Of a stretch of 64,000 nucleotides of DNA, positions 10,208-23,004 are shown piece by piece. Under the pieces are notes generated by a model, which saw only the letters and a list, made by a program, of their open reading frames with translations, ran no database searches and was not told where the DNA came from. The first letter of the stretch is position 1. Every line of letters starts with the position of its first letter. This stretch comes from Phlebopus portentosus (lineage: Eukaryota > Basidiomycota > Agaricomycetes > Boletales > Boletinellaceae). The stretch spans positions 1,736,001-1,800,000 of the forward strand of contig JAYXKI010000003.1 of the NCBI GenBank assembly GCA_037892935.1. Reading direction: 5' to 3'. Both the position numbers and the translations under genes were made by a program.

Positions 10208-12431
10208 TCAAGCAGTCACGGCAGGAGCACTTCTCAATTCGCTCTTCTTCCCCTCGCGTACTTTCAACCACGCCTTGAAAGTCACGACCGCAAGGACCCA
10301 GCAGAACACGAAACACGTCACCGCGACTGCAAAGTTCAAGAACATCATCTTGTCATCGTGACCACGACGCATCGCAGCCAGATTGATCTCCTCCGTGCTG
10401 AGCTGGAACATCAATCCGCCGCACGCGAGGAAGAACGATGCGAGGGCTTCAGTTGGCGGACGGGAAGGCAGTACGGAGGATGGTGGCGAAAGCCAGAGGA
10501 AGAAGTACGTTAGGCAGCGCAGGAGAGCCGCTCCTGCTAGGAGCTGACCCCAAAGGATGTGTATCTGCACCTGGAAAAGGTAGACCTGTGCATGCGCTGC
10601 CATCGCAAGCCCAGTCACACCAATCACAAGCGCCGGGAACGGGTTGAAAGATGCACGATACGAAGCCGGCAAAGTCAGATCCTTGTCATTCTCCGTGGCA
10701 AGGTTTGCCGAAGGCGTGGCCAACCAATTCCTAATGGTCTTTGACTCGATACCCATTCCGATGAGGCCGGCAAACCAAAACATGACGGCGATGCTGATGT
10801 GCTGAATCTGTTTAGTCGAGAACGGGTCTCCGGGCTGTGCACCAAAGCGCTCCATCCAAGTGTTCGTAATACCATACGTAAATATCAGGAACGACTCAAC
10901 AAACTCCGCTGTCGGGATGTGTTCCATACGAGGTGAGCGGTTCCAAGCCCAACCTAACTCGGAGAAAGATCCGAGGAAGCGCGCAAAGGTGAACAGTCCA
11001 TAGCACCAGAAAATGCCGCCCTCTACAGTTGACGATTAGCAATTTGCTCTGGTTCGGATTGATTTGAAAACCGCCACATACTGATAAGATGTGCCAAGCA
11101 CCCATTGATGTAACTATCTCTGCAAATGCCAGTGTAGGTCACCATTCCCGTGATAACCTGGGCATACCCCATGATCACTAGGACACGTTCCGCTGTGGCA
11201 AAGGCGGCGCTGCCAATACGCTGTACCATTGGAGGCTTGACCTTGGGCACATGTGGAGGTAGCTCATGAAGTGTCTCGTCCGAGTGGCGTGAATCACGGC
11301 GAGTGGGATGGGTACGGAAGATGGTGTGCTGGCCATGCGCTTCGTTCACCCAACGTGAAGTGCTTTCCTCACTCGTAGGACTACTAAGTCCTGGGTCATG
11401 TTCCAAATCGACTTGTTCCACATTGCCCGCGGCCTTAAGTCCATGTGCGTCCATTTCCAGCTCTTCGGGTTCCGCGACGAGTCCAGTATACTCATGCCCG
11501 TATCTCTTGAACCCGTTGCCCATAAGATCGTCCTCCCTCTTGAGAACCACTGACTTCCAAAAGCCTTTAACCGATAAAGGGGTATCTCCTCGGCGGACTG
11601 CAAGTGCATAACGGAAAGCGCGCGTAATACCAGCAAATACGTCGATAGTCGTCAACACGACGGCGAAGAATAACACGAAATATCCTTGAGGGGCATGCTT
11701 GGCATTTTCATACCTATCGCGGGATTAAAGAAAAAAATCAGTATATAAAGACGTATCATAATATTGCGAGAATGCGAAGATATTGCTCGAGGAAGAAAAT
11801 GACGCGTGACGTAGACAAGTGCCTGGGCGATCGACAGATGTCGTGCGAACACGAAACGGCTAAAGGCTAAAAGAGATGAAAGCAGGAAATAGACACACGC
11901 ACATATTTGGAGTCAGCTTTCGATATAGCCCACTGCACGACAATCCGAGCACGATCAGCCCATAGAACGCAGCGACAGTAACTCCGTGTAGTCCGTGATT
12001 CACCGAACGCAAAGCAATACCTAGCCGCGCGGAGTTAGTCAAATCTGATTATATGCGCGCCAATGTGCCGAGAAAAGACACGCGCCTATGGGAAGAGCCC
12101 CGAAGAAAGCGAGAGACATGAACACCGCATGCAACGCCATGAGATGCGGGTACTTATGGGTCACGTCCGGATCCTCCAAATCATGGGTACCGTATGAGGG
12201 CGGCGTTGGCTTGTGCCACTGGAGAATGAGTGTCTCATTGAGGTCAAGGAGCGGCTCATGCATGGCGTGCGCGTGCTCATCGTGTCTCGCATAAAGTACC
12301 ACCGAATCTGAACCTCCTAATGAGCGATCGATGAGTGCGTTTGGCTCTGGCAAAGCGTTGACGCCAGCTAAGGTGGCGGATGCCAAGAGCGCGGCGGCTG
12401 GGAGGAGGAAGGATGAGCAGTGAGCACGCAT
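10208..12431 (-). CDS. YTP1-like multi-pass membrane protein
   Basis: The ATG at 12431 opens a signal-like hydrophobic N-terminus (MRAHCSSFLLPAAALLASAT). Roughly four exons (about 12087-12431, 11906-12026, 11095-11715, 10208-11022) give about 630 residues. The N-terminal half has the HLMALHAVFMSLAFFGALPIG and ALRSVNHGLHG membrane segments of the DUF2427-type domain. The C-terminal half has the Ytp1 signature MEHIPTAEFVESFLIFTYG and HISIAVMFWFAGLIGMGIE with several more membrane helices. A hydrophilic loop of about 150 residues (His/Glu/Thr-rich, near 11250-11520) separates the halves. Ytp1 proteins are conserved in fungi and resemble mitochondrial electron-transport proteins, but their function is not established. 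The second splice junction is uncertain: a direct join gives TPNMYENAKHAPQGYFV. Confidence 0.85.
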
Positions 12432-14731
12432 GGCAGGCGTGGTCAGAGTGGAAGATGAGAGGAGAAAAAGAAAGAAAGGAGAGGGGAAAGGAATCTTTAC
12501 GTTCTTAAGTAAGAGGGCAAGGCGAGACAAGACGGAGCTGACACAGATCTCGGAGGAAACCCAAAGAATAATGGCTTCTTACTACACGCACAATAATCCA
12601 GCCAAGATGCAGTCATCTCCGTCTGCTTCCGACTCATTCTTGTCAAATGGAGAATACTAATCACTTTCCCATTCAGTTCCCGCCTGTTCGCAGCTTTCAC
12701 AGCCCACAAGACCCATAGTTATCGCATTGGAGAATGCAGAACAAGACATCCCCGCGAACGGCGATCATTTCTTCCGTCAAAATATATCCAAACATCAGCA
12801 ATCAATGCCAAGCATTGTTCTCACGTCGTCTTCTCTATCGAATCCTGTAGAACATCGTTCCACCTCGTCTTCCGAGGGAGGAGGGATGAGCAAATTCGTG
12901 TTACTTGTCCGAGTCCCGCGCTCTCGGCGTGTGCGCCTTTCCATCAGGGTTCCCGACAGAAACAGTTCCCATAACATATACAGTTGATTTTTCTGTAACC
13001 CACACAATCTTTCTAATAATAACTTCAAGCACCCGCTCGTGATCAAGTGACGTGACGTCATGCCTCCCTCTTCAGTCTGACTCGGATGAGCCCAAATTCC
13101 ACGTAAAATTTCGCGTTCTCCATAAAGATTTCGTAGCATCTCGGACTCGAGGTGGGATGACTTTTTCGCTGCTTTTGATATCCTGTCCTTTTTCCCCTCC
13201 GTCTTTCGGCAACATCAATTCAACTGTTTGTGCATCTCAGACGCCGAGCTAGGGTCCTTCATTTCGAGCTTTTATCACTACGTTGGAATTATCAGGGGTG
13301 CTTCTCGCCTCCTTTGACTTTCCCGATTCTGCTATTCTTCGTCAAAGTCAGTACATAAATTAATTTGCACGAGACGACGTGAGACTGCACTGCAACGGAC
13401 AACACTCCGGTTCTGATCTTCTTCCTCGACAAAAAACGGCTTCCTCGACAGAAAACGGGGAGTTGGTAAGATTATACTATTTATAGGGATGACTCGGACT
13501 AGCGCAATATAAACTTGCATCAAAAGAAGAAATCTGGGCGTGATACCTATCTTTTCTGGTCGAAAAAAAACTGAATATTCTAGATCAGGGGGCGCGTAAT
13601 GGACTTCCGACGTTTGTCAATTGTCGTAAAAAAAAACATTGTTTGATTCGTGCTCTCTACTTTTCTATTGGACCGGGGAAGCCAATGAATATGAAAACGT
13701 ATTCATATGTAGCAGACTGCTACCATACCATTCAAGTCCCAGCCACAACGATGCCTTAAGTTTATTTTTTTACATCTTTCGTTCCATTTCAATATCAGCA
13801 TGATGCATCCCTTCTAATCAAAAGTCAAAAGGGTGTGTACTAGGAGGCTGTGTATGCCAGACATTTCAGCTGCGAATGTCAGGTTTTGTGATATTAGAAG
13901 AAACATCATTGTCTATAATCTACACATCCCGACGAACTGTTCCGTCAAAGCCACCACGACATATTCTGATTCTGATATCTTCAACCGTTCAACTCAATCG
14001 CATACTAAGAACGTTCTTGAACTCTTTCTTTTCCTTGATGTACTTATTTCTATCCCGACCAACTCACATCTGAATTACTTCTCGTCTTCGCAGACTCGCG
14101 TGCCCGAGTTGACGTTCCGAACCAACTGTTTCCGTTTCACAATGGGAACGAATGTTAGTGACAAGCAAATGCATCCTCACACTGCAATTGTAGCCATAAA
14201 CTTCGAAGCCTTCAACTACTTTCGCACTGTATTTCAGGTTATTTGTGAGTCGTCTCGTTGCGAAGCGTTATGGAACCTCTTCCGTGTTTGTTTCCATTGC
14301 TACAACAATCAAACCCAGTTTCCCACTTACTTGCACGTAAAACATGGCGACTATTTACAGTAACGTAGTATTGTTGTCAGTGTCGGTGGCGCTTTTATTT
14401 TTACGGAGGAACGCATGCATTACACCTGAGGCAAAACCCTTTTTCCGAGCCTCAAAAACTTGATCCGGAACTGGAATCCAGCCAATCAGAGGCGAGCTTT
14501 CCAATTCTGTTTCCTATTTAAGCGGCTCAGAAACAGAATTCTGCCCGCTGTGTTATGTAATCAGGAGACTTAGGGCCGGTCCTTTGGCGCTTCGTGTCGT
14601 GCTCTTGGAAGAGTAGCCACTTTCACTTACCCCTATAGCGATCCCAGCAGCGAAATCTCCAAACGAAACTTTCTTCTTTCTTCCATCCTTTTGAGTTATT
14701 ATATCCGGTGGTTTAGCGGCGAGAGCTACTC
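12432..14731. other. 2.3-kb gene-free divergent intergenic region
   Basis: This is the longest stretch without a recognisable gene, lying between two divergent genes (YTP1-like and CDT1-like). A palindromic CRE-like tgacgtca lies near 13050. A 20-base unit (cttcctcgaca-aaaaacgg) occurs twice near 13423-13460 with one substitution, and a TATA-like ctatttaagc lies near 14515. The longest open frame (13833-14363) starts at GTG and has no recognisable similarity or splice context. It may be promoter sequence, relics or noncoding transcripts. Confidence 0.45.
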
Positions 14732-16640
14732 ATGTCGGACCTTTACACCGCGCTTCGTGTATCTCCACGCAAGAAGCGCGTGTACAATAGCGATGACGAA
14801 GATGTGTTGATTCCCAAGAAGCTGCGCGCCAGGTAAGCGATACTGTTTAACGCGTCTGTTGTGGATGAAGAGACTGACTAGCAAACTAGTGCACCGACTC
14901 CTCCTGCCACTCCAAAAAAGCCCGTCTCGAGCTGTACGAAACCACTGCCAGAACATCTTGCGCGTTTTCAGTCCTTGCAAAGTTCCCTGCACCACGCTCT
15001 TTCCCACTCGCTTGCGACGGCCGCTGTCTGCCCCTCCTCTGACACAGGAGTCGTTCTTAATGTTCTAAACCACCTTACCCTTACATCCGCCTTGGGCCTT
15101 AGCCGAACGTGCACCATGGATGACATCAAGCGTCTTTGCTGGCTTTGGGAATGGGACGGAAAGACTCTACCCTCCAAAGAGGACGATGACAACCCTTTCC
15201 TTGATAGACCAGAGAAGAAGTTGGAACAGCCTAAGCAGTGGAAACGTGGAGGAAATGGTCTGATTATCACGCCGACTACTTATCTACCAAAGTCGGGTGG
15301 CAAACGCGTTTTGGTGTACGGAATCGGTATTGAGGTCGAGATGAATATCGACAAGCAGATGACGGGTGGTATGGCGGCCGTGGCTCGATGGACTGCAGCT
15401 GGTGATCATCGAATGAAAGCTCTCACGAAGAAGCTGCATCGCTGGGTAGAGGTTAGTTCGACTGTGTCAACGCAGGTGAATAAACCACTGAATCCTAATG
15501 GTATAGTTACATGCCAGGGCCGCAAAGGTCCCAAATGTTCCTCTTGCAGACCTTCCCCCGCTTATCCAGTCAGCACCTAAGCAATCCGCATTAACACAAC
15601 GCCTCGCTTCTCTTTCTCCTAAATCCCCAAAGACGGTGACACCTTCACGATCAGCCGCTCCATTAGAATGTCCTCCTTCACCTTCACGTTCTTCTCCAAC
15701 AAAGCCACGTATTATTGCAGGAAAGAGCACGCCGCGAGAGTTTGCCGTCCCTTTCCCCATCACTCCGAAGTCTCTGCCAAGGCAGAAAACACAAGCGAAA
15801 CCTTCAGACATACCATTCCCTCAGACACCTTCAACATCCCGGATTTCTGGGAAAGCCTCCGCTACTCCCAGCACTCCTCGGACACCTGCGTTATCAGACG
15901 CGTCAGAATGTTCAAGACCTGTGACGCCTGTTCATCAGACTGGAAAGAACGCCGCGACTGCTCCAGAGACTCCGTCGACATCACGTCGGGCTGCACTATA
16001 TGAGCGTATCCGTAAGAAGTCCGAATCTCAAGTGCCTGCTACGCCTTCTAGAGCTCGGATAGCATCATCATCAAGTAATATGACACGAGATCAGTTATTG
16101 AAACTCGGACAAGAAGAGATGCGCCGACGCTGCCTTCTTGGTCGACTCAGTGGTGTAGCAGAAAGCATTTGGATGTACGTCTGGTCAATGTGATATATAT
16201 TATGCGATTGGATTCTTGATTTATATTTGTCATCTAGGTTCTTCTCTTCTCCCACGAACACTGCATCTCTAACAGCAACGCCTCGAAAGCGTCGCTCGCA
16301 GCCAAGCGAGGAAGTCGCGCAGGCAGTTGTCAAATCCTCGCCCGTCCCAATCTCTATCGCAGAAGCACACGAATCAATCGACCTACTCGTTTCTTTTTGT
16401 CCCTTCTTCCTCAAAAAGGCGAACGTCGGCGGAGAGGAGTGGCTCGAGATGCCTGCGTCTGCTGCAGGCTCTGGTACCTCGCAGCCAAGCACACCTGCGA
16501 GCCCTGGACGGAGGATAGGTGGTGCGAATAATAGCGATGAGGAGATCAAGTCGCTGAGTCCGAAACGCGTAAAGCGCGATGTGGGTGGGTTGCGTCAGGT
16601 TCGGGAGAGGATTAAACGTGAATTGGAGGCTTCTGATTGA
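14732..16640 (+). CDS. CDT1-like DNA replication licensing factor
   Basis: Four exons (14732-14832, 14890-15451, 15507-16174, 16238-16640) join in frame to 577 residues. The first about 45 residues are basic and Thr/Pro-rich, with SP sites and a KKRV-type nuclear signal. The winged-helix domain typical of Cdt1 follows ([62 protein letters not shown]). A long Ser/Thr-Pro-rich linker comes next. The C-terminal Cdt1-type helical region starts near [29 protein letters not shown] and ends with a basic SPKRVKRD stretch. Cdt1 works with ORC and Cdc6 to load MCM2-7 on origins in G1. The many SP/TP sites fit control by cyclin-dependent kinase, which is inference. Assignment rests on the domain pattern rather than a unique motif. 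Confidence 0.82.
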
Positions 16641-16889
16641 TCCTTTCATTTGTGATGAAATCTCCTGCATTGCATATCTGTTGTTGATTTCTGTACTTAA
16701 TATTTTGCATGCTTTCTTGCGATACCTTGTATTTTCCTCTGCAGTTTCATCAATATATTTCAGATCTACACCGGGAATATTATACAGTTTGCAAACTGCT
16801 CTATGCAAGACTCGACGTGCCAACGAAGTACATACATTAAGGCCAACTTAACTAGTTACCAAAATGAAACTATCGCGAAAGTTCAATAC

Positions 16890-18724
16890 TTATACATCTC
16901 CACCAAATCGAGCCTTCGCATCCTCTATAAACTCCGGTATACTAACCACACATCCCTCGCGTCGGCTCTTCTCCGCGGCAAAGACAGCAAGATGACTCGT
17001 CAAGATATCCTCGACGTCCACACCGAGGATGTCCTGCTTCTGCGTTCTAACGGCCTCGACGAACGCGGAGATCAGACCCAAGTCCCCGCCTCCGTGTCCC
17101 CCGCCTTCGAGTGGAGGGTTGTGTATTTTCGTTCCAGGGTGAACAGGGAGAGAACTTGAAGTGTTACCGTTGGGAATTGCAGTGTTGGGGATTGTAGAGG
17201 GGGAGGTATCAGGAGGAGCGCGCACGCGGAAGTCGGTGACGCTGAAGGAAGACATGTCCCCGATGATCTCCCCGTGCGTGAAGTGCAGCCGTGTCTGCCG
17301 CTCGCAGATGAGTGTCGTAAATGCGACCATTGTGAACGAGATGGTTGCGCCTGAGGAGAACTCGATGTTCACCACCTGTACAATTAGTTAAAACACCAAA
17401 ATGCAAAAGGTCTGTCAGTACAACCTCGAAATGAGATGAGACTGAATCGCGGTGGGTGTGACTGACTTGGTTATCGACGACGTCGTTGTCGCTTTCGTAT
17501 ACGCATTTACCGTATGGGCCTATCTGTAAGGCCCCGGTGATGTTCTCGATATCCGGGACACCATCGACGATGACACTACATGGCCAGCTCTTGTGCCCGG
17601 CTTTCACGCGGTCTAGGTAGACTATCGCGAGTTAGCATGTTAATGCCCGGATGATTCATGAATAAAATAAAATAAGATTAAAAGCGAAGAGACTTACTAC
17701 TCTTGGCACTATAAGGACATTCGCTCTCGTATGAACAGTCGAGACAGCGCGTCGCGGAGCCAGCAGTAGCAGGTTTCTCTGACTTCCTGAAATGTTGCAA
17801 CGAGCCGAAGGAGGAGACGCGAACTGGGGTTGCAGGTGCGAGCATGCTGCAGATAATGTCGATATCACTGCATGCATGTTCCCCAACGAACATATAGTCG
17901 GTTTCCATGTGCATACATCAAAGAGATTTTTGTGAGTATTCGACTTACTGGCAGCTCTTCGTCATGAGCGAGAACGAGGCGTCCTCTTCCTTGCGCCAGG
18001 CTCCGCGTACATAGGAATGCGCAAAGTGGTAGTACCCGATAGGTTCGAGGTGTTGGATGTTGATCAGTCTTCCGAGGGATCCTGAATGGATTATGTCCGA
18101 CATCGCTTTACTGTATGGTGAATATCGTAGCACTGCGTTAATATAACACTCTTCAATCAGCCAACAAATTATCATTGCATAAGATCATTAGAATAGCTTA
18201 CCATGTCCCATGCCGAAGATGATCCCAGCTTTCTTGACAGCTTCGGCCATACGCACGCAATCGCTCACGCTCGTCGCCATGGGCTTCTCGCACAGGATAT
18301 CATACCCTTGTTCCGCAAACGCGAGGACAACGGGGCAATGCATCCGGTCTTGCACAGCTACTACTACCGCATCCGCAAGACGCTTTCCAGTACCTTTGAA
18401 AGATTCTGAGGATACAGCATAGAGTTCTTCCCATGTGTGGAAGACGAGACTTGGTTCGATAGCGTGTGCAGTGGCCATTGCGGCGCGCGTCTTTGGGCGA
18501 GGTTCCGCGATGGCGACTACCTTGCATTTGCCAGGTGCTTTGAGAGCATACTCTGCGTATCCCTTGTCGTCGTGTGTTCATACTTGTGTCTCTCTGCAGT
18601 GCAGAATTGGATAGCTTACCTTCCCGCGTTGACCGCATCCTATAATTGCCAGAGTTACAGGCCTCGACGACGAGTTTGTATCGACACCGCCTTCGGTACC
18701 GTTGACCACGGAGGAGCCGTTCAT
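16890..18724 (-). CDS. Gfo/Idh/MocA-family NAD(P)-dependent oxidoreductase
   Basis: The ATG at 18724 starts a six-exon gene of about 487 residues ending at 16890. The N-terminal Rossmann fold has the dinucleotide motif AIIGCGQRGKGYAEYAL, then the family signature CEKPMA (residues about 125-130). The second domain begins VLRYSPYSKAM with HLEPIGYYHFAHSYVRG and the catalytic-region KSCHDID. An unusual insertion has closely spaced cysteines (CLDCSYESECPYS) near residue 270, which may bind metal or form a structural hairpin. The last exon carries FSSGATISFTMVAFTT and a Gly/Pro-rich surface loop. Members oxidise or reduce sugars, inositols and related compounds, and I cannot predict the substrate. 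No signal peptide is visible, so it is probably cytosolic. It is divergent from the M28 protease gene across 548 bases. Confidence 0.9.
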
Positions 18725-19272
18725 TGCGACTCAGCTTTGGTGCCAAAGACGAGAGGAGTAGAGCAGACAGATAGGAGCATCAGTTCTCTAATACTAGTAT
18801 CGAGTTAGCATGATGGCCACGTTAAGCCAGCACATGTGCGCTACTGTAGATATTCATATTCATCGCGGGTCACGGTGGAGATAATCGTCGAACTATCCTT
18901 CAGTCCACCAATCAACAGGCTCTTATTACAGCAGAACGTCCGCACCTTTGAAGAAATTCAGGGAAATTGTGAATTTATCGATGGTTTTTGAAGACCCTCA
19001 AATTGATTGGATCAATTGACAAAGTACACACAAGTTGAATGAATTCAAGTTGCCTCTAGTCGAGTCGATCGGGAATTGATTTCCAAAAGAAGGACCAAAG
19101 GATCGACGATCTATCGCGGATGGATACAGCGATCCCAACCCAAAATAGTATCATTCTCGGCCGGCCGCAGTAGCTATTCGCCCAATTCGCTTCTTAGAAA
19201 CTTACCACACCGAGTGTCCAAGAACAACACATTCTCTCTAATCACACTCACGTACTTACACCTTCAGGAGCT
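18725..19272. promoter_or_regulatory. Divergent intergenic region, oxidoreductase and M28 protease
   Basis: The 548 bases between two divergently transcribed genes should contain both promoters. The plus-strand half (18900-19260) is AT-rich and pyrimidine-interrupted. I see no clear TATA box or repeat. Confidence 0.4.
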
Positions 19273-22200
19273 ATGGTAGTCGTACTCGATGCCATAGAAT
19301 CTGAGAAACTCGAACTCGACATCGCCGACGAGGGTGGCGTACAACTACCTGCTGATAACGAGGATGAGCTAGAGTTAACGAAATCACGACGTTTTAGGCC
19401 TTTGTCGCGGAGGGGAAGCGGATTCTGAGGCTTACCATCGCGGCATTCGCGATCGCTATGACGCTTCTCTCCGTCAGCCTTGCTGGGAGAAAGCGGCATA
19501 GGAATGACTATGAGCTCTATTCGTCCTTCTCAGAAGATTCGGGCAATGAGAATCTGGGTTTACATTCTTAAACAGGGTATTGAACCTGGAAAAAACAGAG
19601 AATCTGTTCTTGTGAGTGTCAGTGCCCATGCTATCCACGAGTACGTACTCACGAGACGTTCTTGCAGGGGCATACCTTCTTCGAAGAGTGCAATCCATGC
19701 GTCTGGCAAATTTGCCGGCCATCCTCATCTTGCAGGCTCACCTGAAGACTTCGAGGATGCAAAAGCTATCCTCGAGCTTTTTCAGACCCAGTTCGCGATG
19801 TCCGTGCCCGAAGAAGAGCCTATCTTTTCAGCTGGAACACCCAAGTCGCGACGGGCTACTCTAGATATTCCTTGCTTGAAAGAACCACAGGCTTGGATTG
19901 ACATCTACTACCCTATTATGAACACGCCTACGGATCGTAGCCTCGAGATTCTCGATGCAGACGGCAATGTCTCATGGTCCGCAGACTTGGAAGAGGATGG
20001 CGACCCCCTCGACTTTGAAGCTGCCAAGTATCGTACAGCTGTTCCGACCTTCCACGGTTTCAGCAAAGACGGCGAGGTCGAAGGCGAATTAATCTTCGCT
20101 GACTACGGTCGTAAGGAGGATTACGATGCTCTCGAAGCTGCCGGTGCGAATCTTACAGGCAAGATTGTTATCACACGATACGGTGGTATATTCCGTGGAC
20201 TCAAGGTGAAAGGCGCACAAGAGCGAGGTGCTGTTGGCATTCTTATTTACTCGGACCCTCGCGACGATGGGGCTGTCACTGTTGAGAATGGATACAAGCC
20301 TTACCCGGCTGGCCCTGCTCGCAATCCTACGTCTGTACAAAGGGGGTCTGTGCAGTTCATTTCAATGTACCCAGGGGACCCAACTACTGTAAGCTGCCTT
20401 CCCAATAGATGAGAAAAAGGCCATTGACCTGAAGCCATATAGCCTGGATATCCTGCATACGAGAACTCGACTCGCTCGGAAGCCTCTAACAGGCCCTCGA
20501 TCCCAAGTTTGCCTATCTCATGGCAAAACGCCGAGCGACTACTCGAGGAAATCGGGGCGTCATCCGAGAGCCGGTTTATCTCCGGCAAGTCAAGCGCAAA
20601 GAAGGTCAAACTCGTGAACCACTTCGACGAGAAGGTCATGCCGATATGGAACACCATGGCTGTCATCCCCGGACACATAACGGACGAAGTCGTGCTCGTC
20701 GGGAACCACAGAGACGCGTGGGTCCTCGGTGCAGCAGACCCTACGTCCGGTACTGTATCCCTACACGAGATGATTCGTGGTTTCGGAACGCTCCTTCGCG
20801 CGGGCTGGAAACCCCTGCGCACGATCGTCATTGCAAGCTGGGATGCAGAAGAATACGGTCTCGTCGGGAGCACAGAATGGGGAGAGGACTTTGCGGATTG
20901 GATTGGAGACCACGTCGTGGCGTATCTCAATACTGATGTTTCTTCGGCTGGATCGCAGTTCAACGTCGCCGCTTCGCCATCACTTGTATCATTGATAGAG
21001 AAGACGGCGAAGGACTTACCGCACCCGACGGAGAAGGATAAGACTCTGTGGGACGCCCTTGACGATCAAGGACCATTCGAAGGCCCACTTGACTCGACGT
21101 TCGAAGCAGAGTATGCAGCCTTGCAGAAAGCGAAAGCCGTTTCAACGTCAAAGGTTGATCCTCTCGGTTCTGGTAGTGATTTCACTGTGTTCTTACAACG
21201 CATTGGTGTACGTGCCATTGCTTTAAAAATATCTTCATTGACGACCACTGATTTATCGTGACCCCAGATCGCGAGCTCCGACCAAGGCTTCGGGGGTACT
21301 CCGTACGATGCGCCCTACCATTACCATTCAATTTACGACTCCCAGAGGTGGCAATTGAAGTTCGCAGATCCTGGTTTCCACAGACACGTACGCTAAGTCT
21401 TTCTCTGGATCGGGGCCGGAACTTACGAACGCAATTTTTTTAGGTTGCTGTCGCGAAGAACCTTGGTCTGTTGGCTCTACGAATCGCGAACGCCATTACG
21501 CTACCTTTGAATACTACTCAATATTCTTTGGAACTCGATAATTATCTAGATACGTAAGTCCATATACGTTTTCACAGTTCAGAATCTGCTTTAATCGACA
21601 TCTTTTTCTCAGCGTTGGAAAGATTGCCTCAAGTCAACAGTCCGCATCAGTCGACTTCTCATCGCTCAGAACCTCCATCAAGAACCTCCAAAACGCAAGC
21701 CTCGCACTCGACGTCGAAAAGGCTGAAGCAGAAAAAGAGCTTCGCAAGCTCCTCGAAGAGATGTGCAAGAACAGCGCAAACGGTATCGAAGACGGACCCA
21801 GTCGGAATCGATTCGTCAAGGGATTCCTGCACTTTATGGGGAAGATGCTAGGCCTTCCGCCTCCGCCGCGCCAGACACGCCAGTCCAACGAGGCGGGCTT
21901 CAAGAAAACGTTTGACGAGTGGTTGGAGCACGTCAGTCGAGAGACAGCTAGAGGTGGTCAGGAAAGATGGAGGCCCGATAGACGCGGTCACCGACATGGT
22001 CGGTCACACCCCCATCCGCTCCCGCCTCCGGACCATATCGCTGAGCAGGTCCTTGGTGATATTGCCCTCCCGCGCTTCATCGAGGCCGTCAAGCGCGTGA
22101 GGCGCGTCAACAAGAAGCTTTCGTCTTTCGAGAGTGGATTTATCTCTGAGGGAGGTATCAAAGATAGAGAGTGGTACAGACATTTGGGTGTCGCTCCGGG

Positions 22201-22410
22201 TAAATGGCTAGGTACGATCTCTTCCATTTTCACGGCATGACCATGCGAATTAATACATATTTCTGTCTGATGATTGCAGGCTATGGCGCAACGACGTTCC
22301 CCGCCCTCACCGAAGCGTTCACCATCGAGCAGAACACGTCACTCGCTCAATACGAAGCAGATCGTCTAGAGAAGCTCATCGACAAGCTCGCTTCAGACAT
22401 TTCTGTTTAA
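19273..22410 (+). CDS. M28-family glutamate carboxypeptidase-like protease (NAALADase/VPS70 type), frame breaks near the 5' end
   Basis: This is a type II membrane protease. The ATG at 19273 opens an acidic cytosolic tail. A transmembrane segment (LTIAAFAIAMTLLSVSLAG) follows but lies in another frame, and one extra G in the run at 19412-19415 would join them. A second break near 19667-19670 separates a likely ETFLQ from GIPSSKSAIHASGKFAGHPHLAG. Downstream are the PA-like domain (GRKEDYDALEAAGANLTGKIVITRYGG) and the M28 catalytic domain. Its zinc ligands are GNHRDAW (His), AADP (Asp), WDAEEYG (Glu-Glu), LNTD (Asp) and YHYHSIYDS (His). The C-terminal half matches the transferrin-receptor-like dimerisation domain and ends at 22410. 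The stretch 21930-22030 is unusually Arg/His/Pro-rich and another frame reads more naturally there. The family removes C-terminal glutamate or other residues from peptides. Confidence 0.88.
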
Positions 22411-23004
22411 TTACATCGTATTTATTCCTTCCTTTCTCCTCGGCTTTCCTTTCTTCTCCTTCTCGTTATTGACTACGTGTATCGTGTATGCTATTAAATC
22501 CGCTCTCCCTCGTTTATGTATGTATCACTCATTTGTTACATTCCGTTCGTTTTGTCTAAGCATCGTCGGTTATCTCGATTCGGCTTCGATTTCGTTGAGT
22601 ATATGTGCGGGCTGGGGCCTTGTATCGTACGTTTATGCGTCTTTACTCTGAATTAAAAGCAATTTAGTCCCGGAACTACTGCTGGAAAGCGGAATCAAAC
22701 CGGGCGGAGAGAGTCCTTTAATGTGTTTCTTAAATTGGGCTTAAATCCGAGGCTTAAGCAGTGACGAGATCGTATGAATGAATCAAATCTACAGGCCAAG
22801 AGCCACAAATGCCAAAAACAGGCCTCACAAGAGAGGGTTGCGGAACCAATAAGATCAACACTCGACGCGTAAATAACTGCAAATAGCGCGATACATTCAT
22901 TTCTCACAGGCTCTTCTCCCTGGGGACCAACTGTACCATGTAACGTGCTATTGGAACTCCAATGAGCTGTATTGTCCTTCTGTCCTTCTTCATGAAACTT
23001 TAAG
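22411..23004. other. Intergenic between two protease genes
   Basis: About 590 bases lie between two same-strand genes and should hold the 3' UTR of the M28 gene and the promoter of the M24 gene. The start is pyrimidine-rich (ttccttcctttctcctc). No coding sequence was recognised. Confidence 0.45.

Noticed and set aside
11652..11900. An extra exon in the YTP1-like gene between 11800 and 11865
   Set aside because: Possible splice sites exist, but direct joining of TPNM to YENAKHAPQGYFV gives the conserved reading, so an additional exon is not needed.
13833..14363. 176-residue plus-strand open frame
   Set aside because: It begins with GTG rather than ATG, shows no recognisable domain or composition of a real protein, and lies in a region with other chance frames.
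19668..19710. Reading GHTFFEEC as a spliced exon start of the M28 protease
   Set aside because: Its frame stops soon after at 19743. The frame GIPSSKSAIHASGKFAGHPHLAG continues into the conserved protein, so a one-base G-run error after ETFLQ explains the data better.
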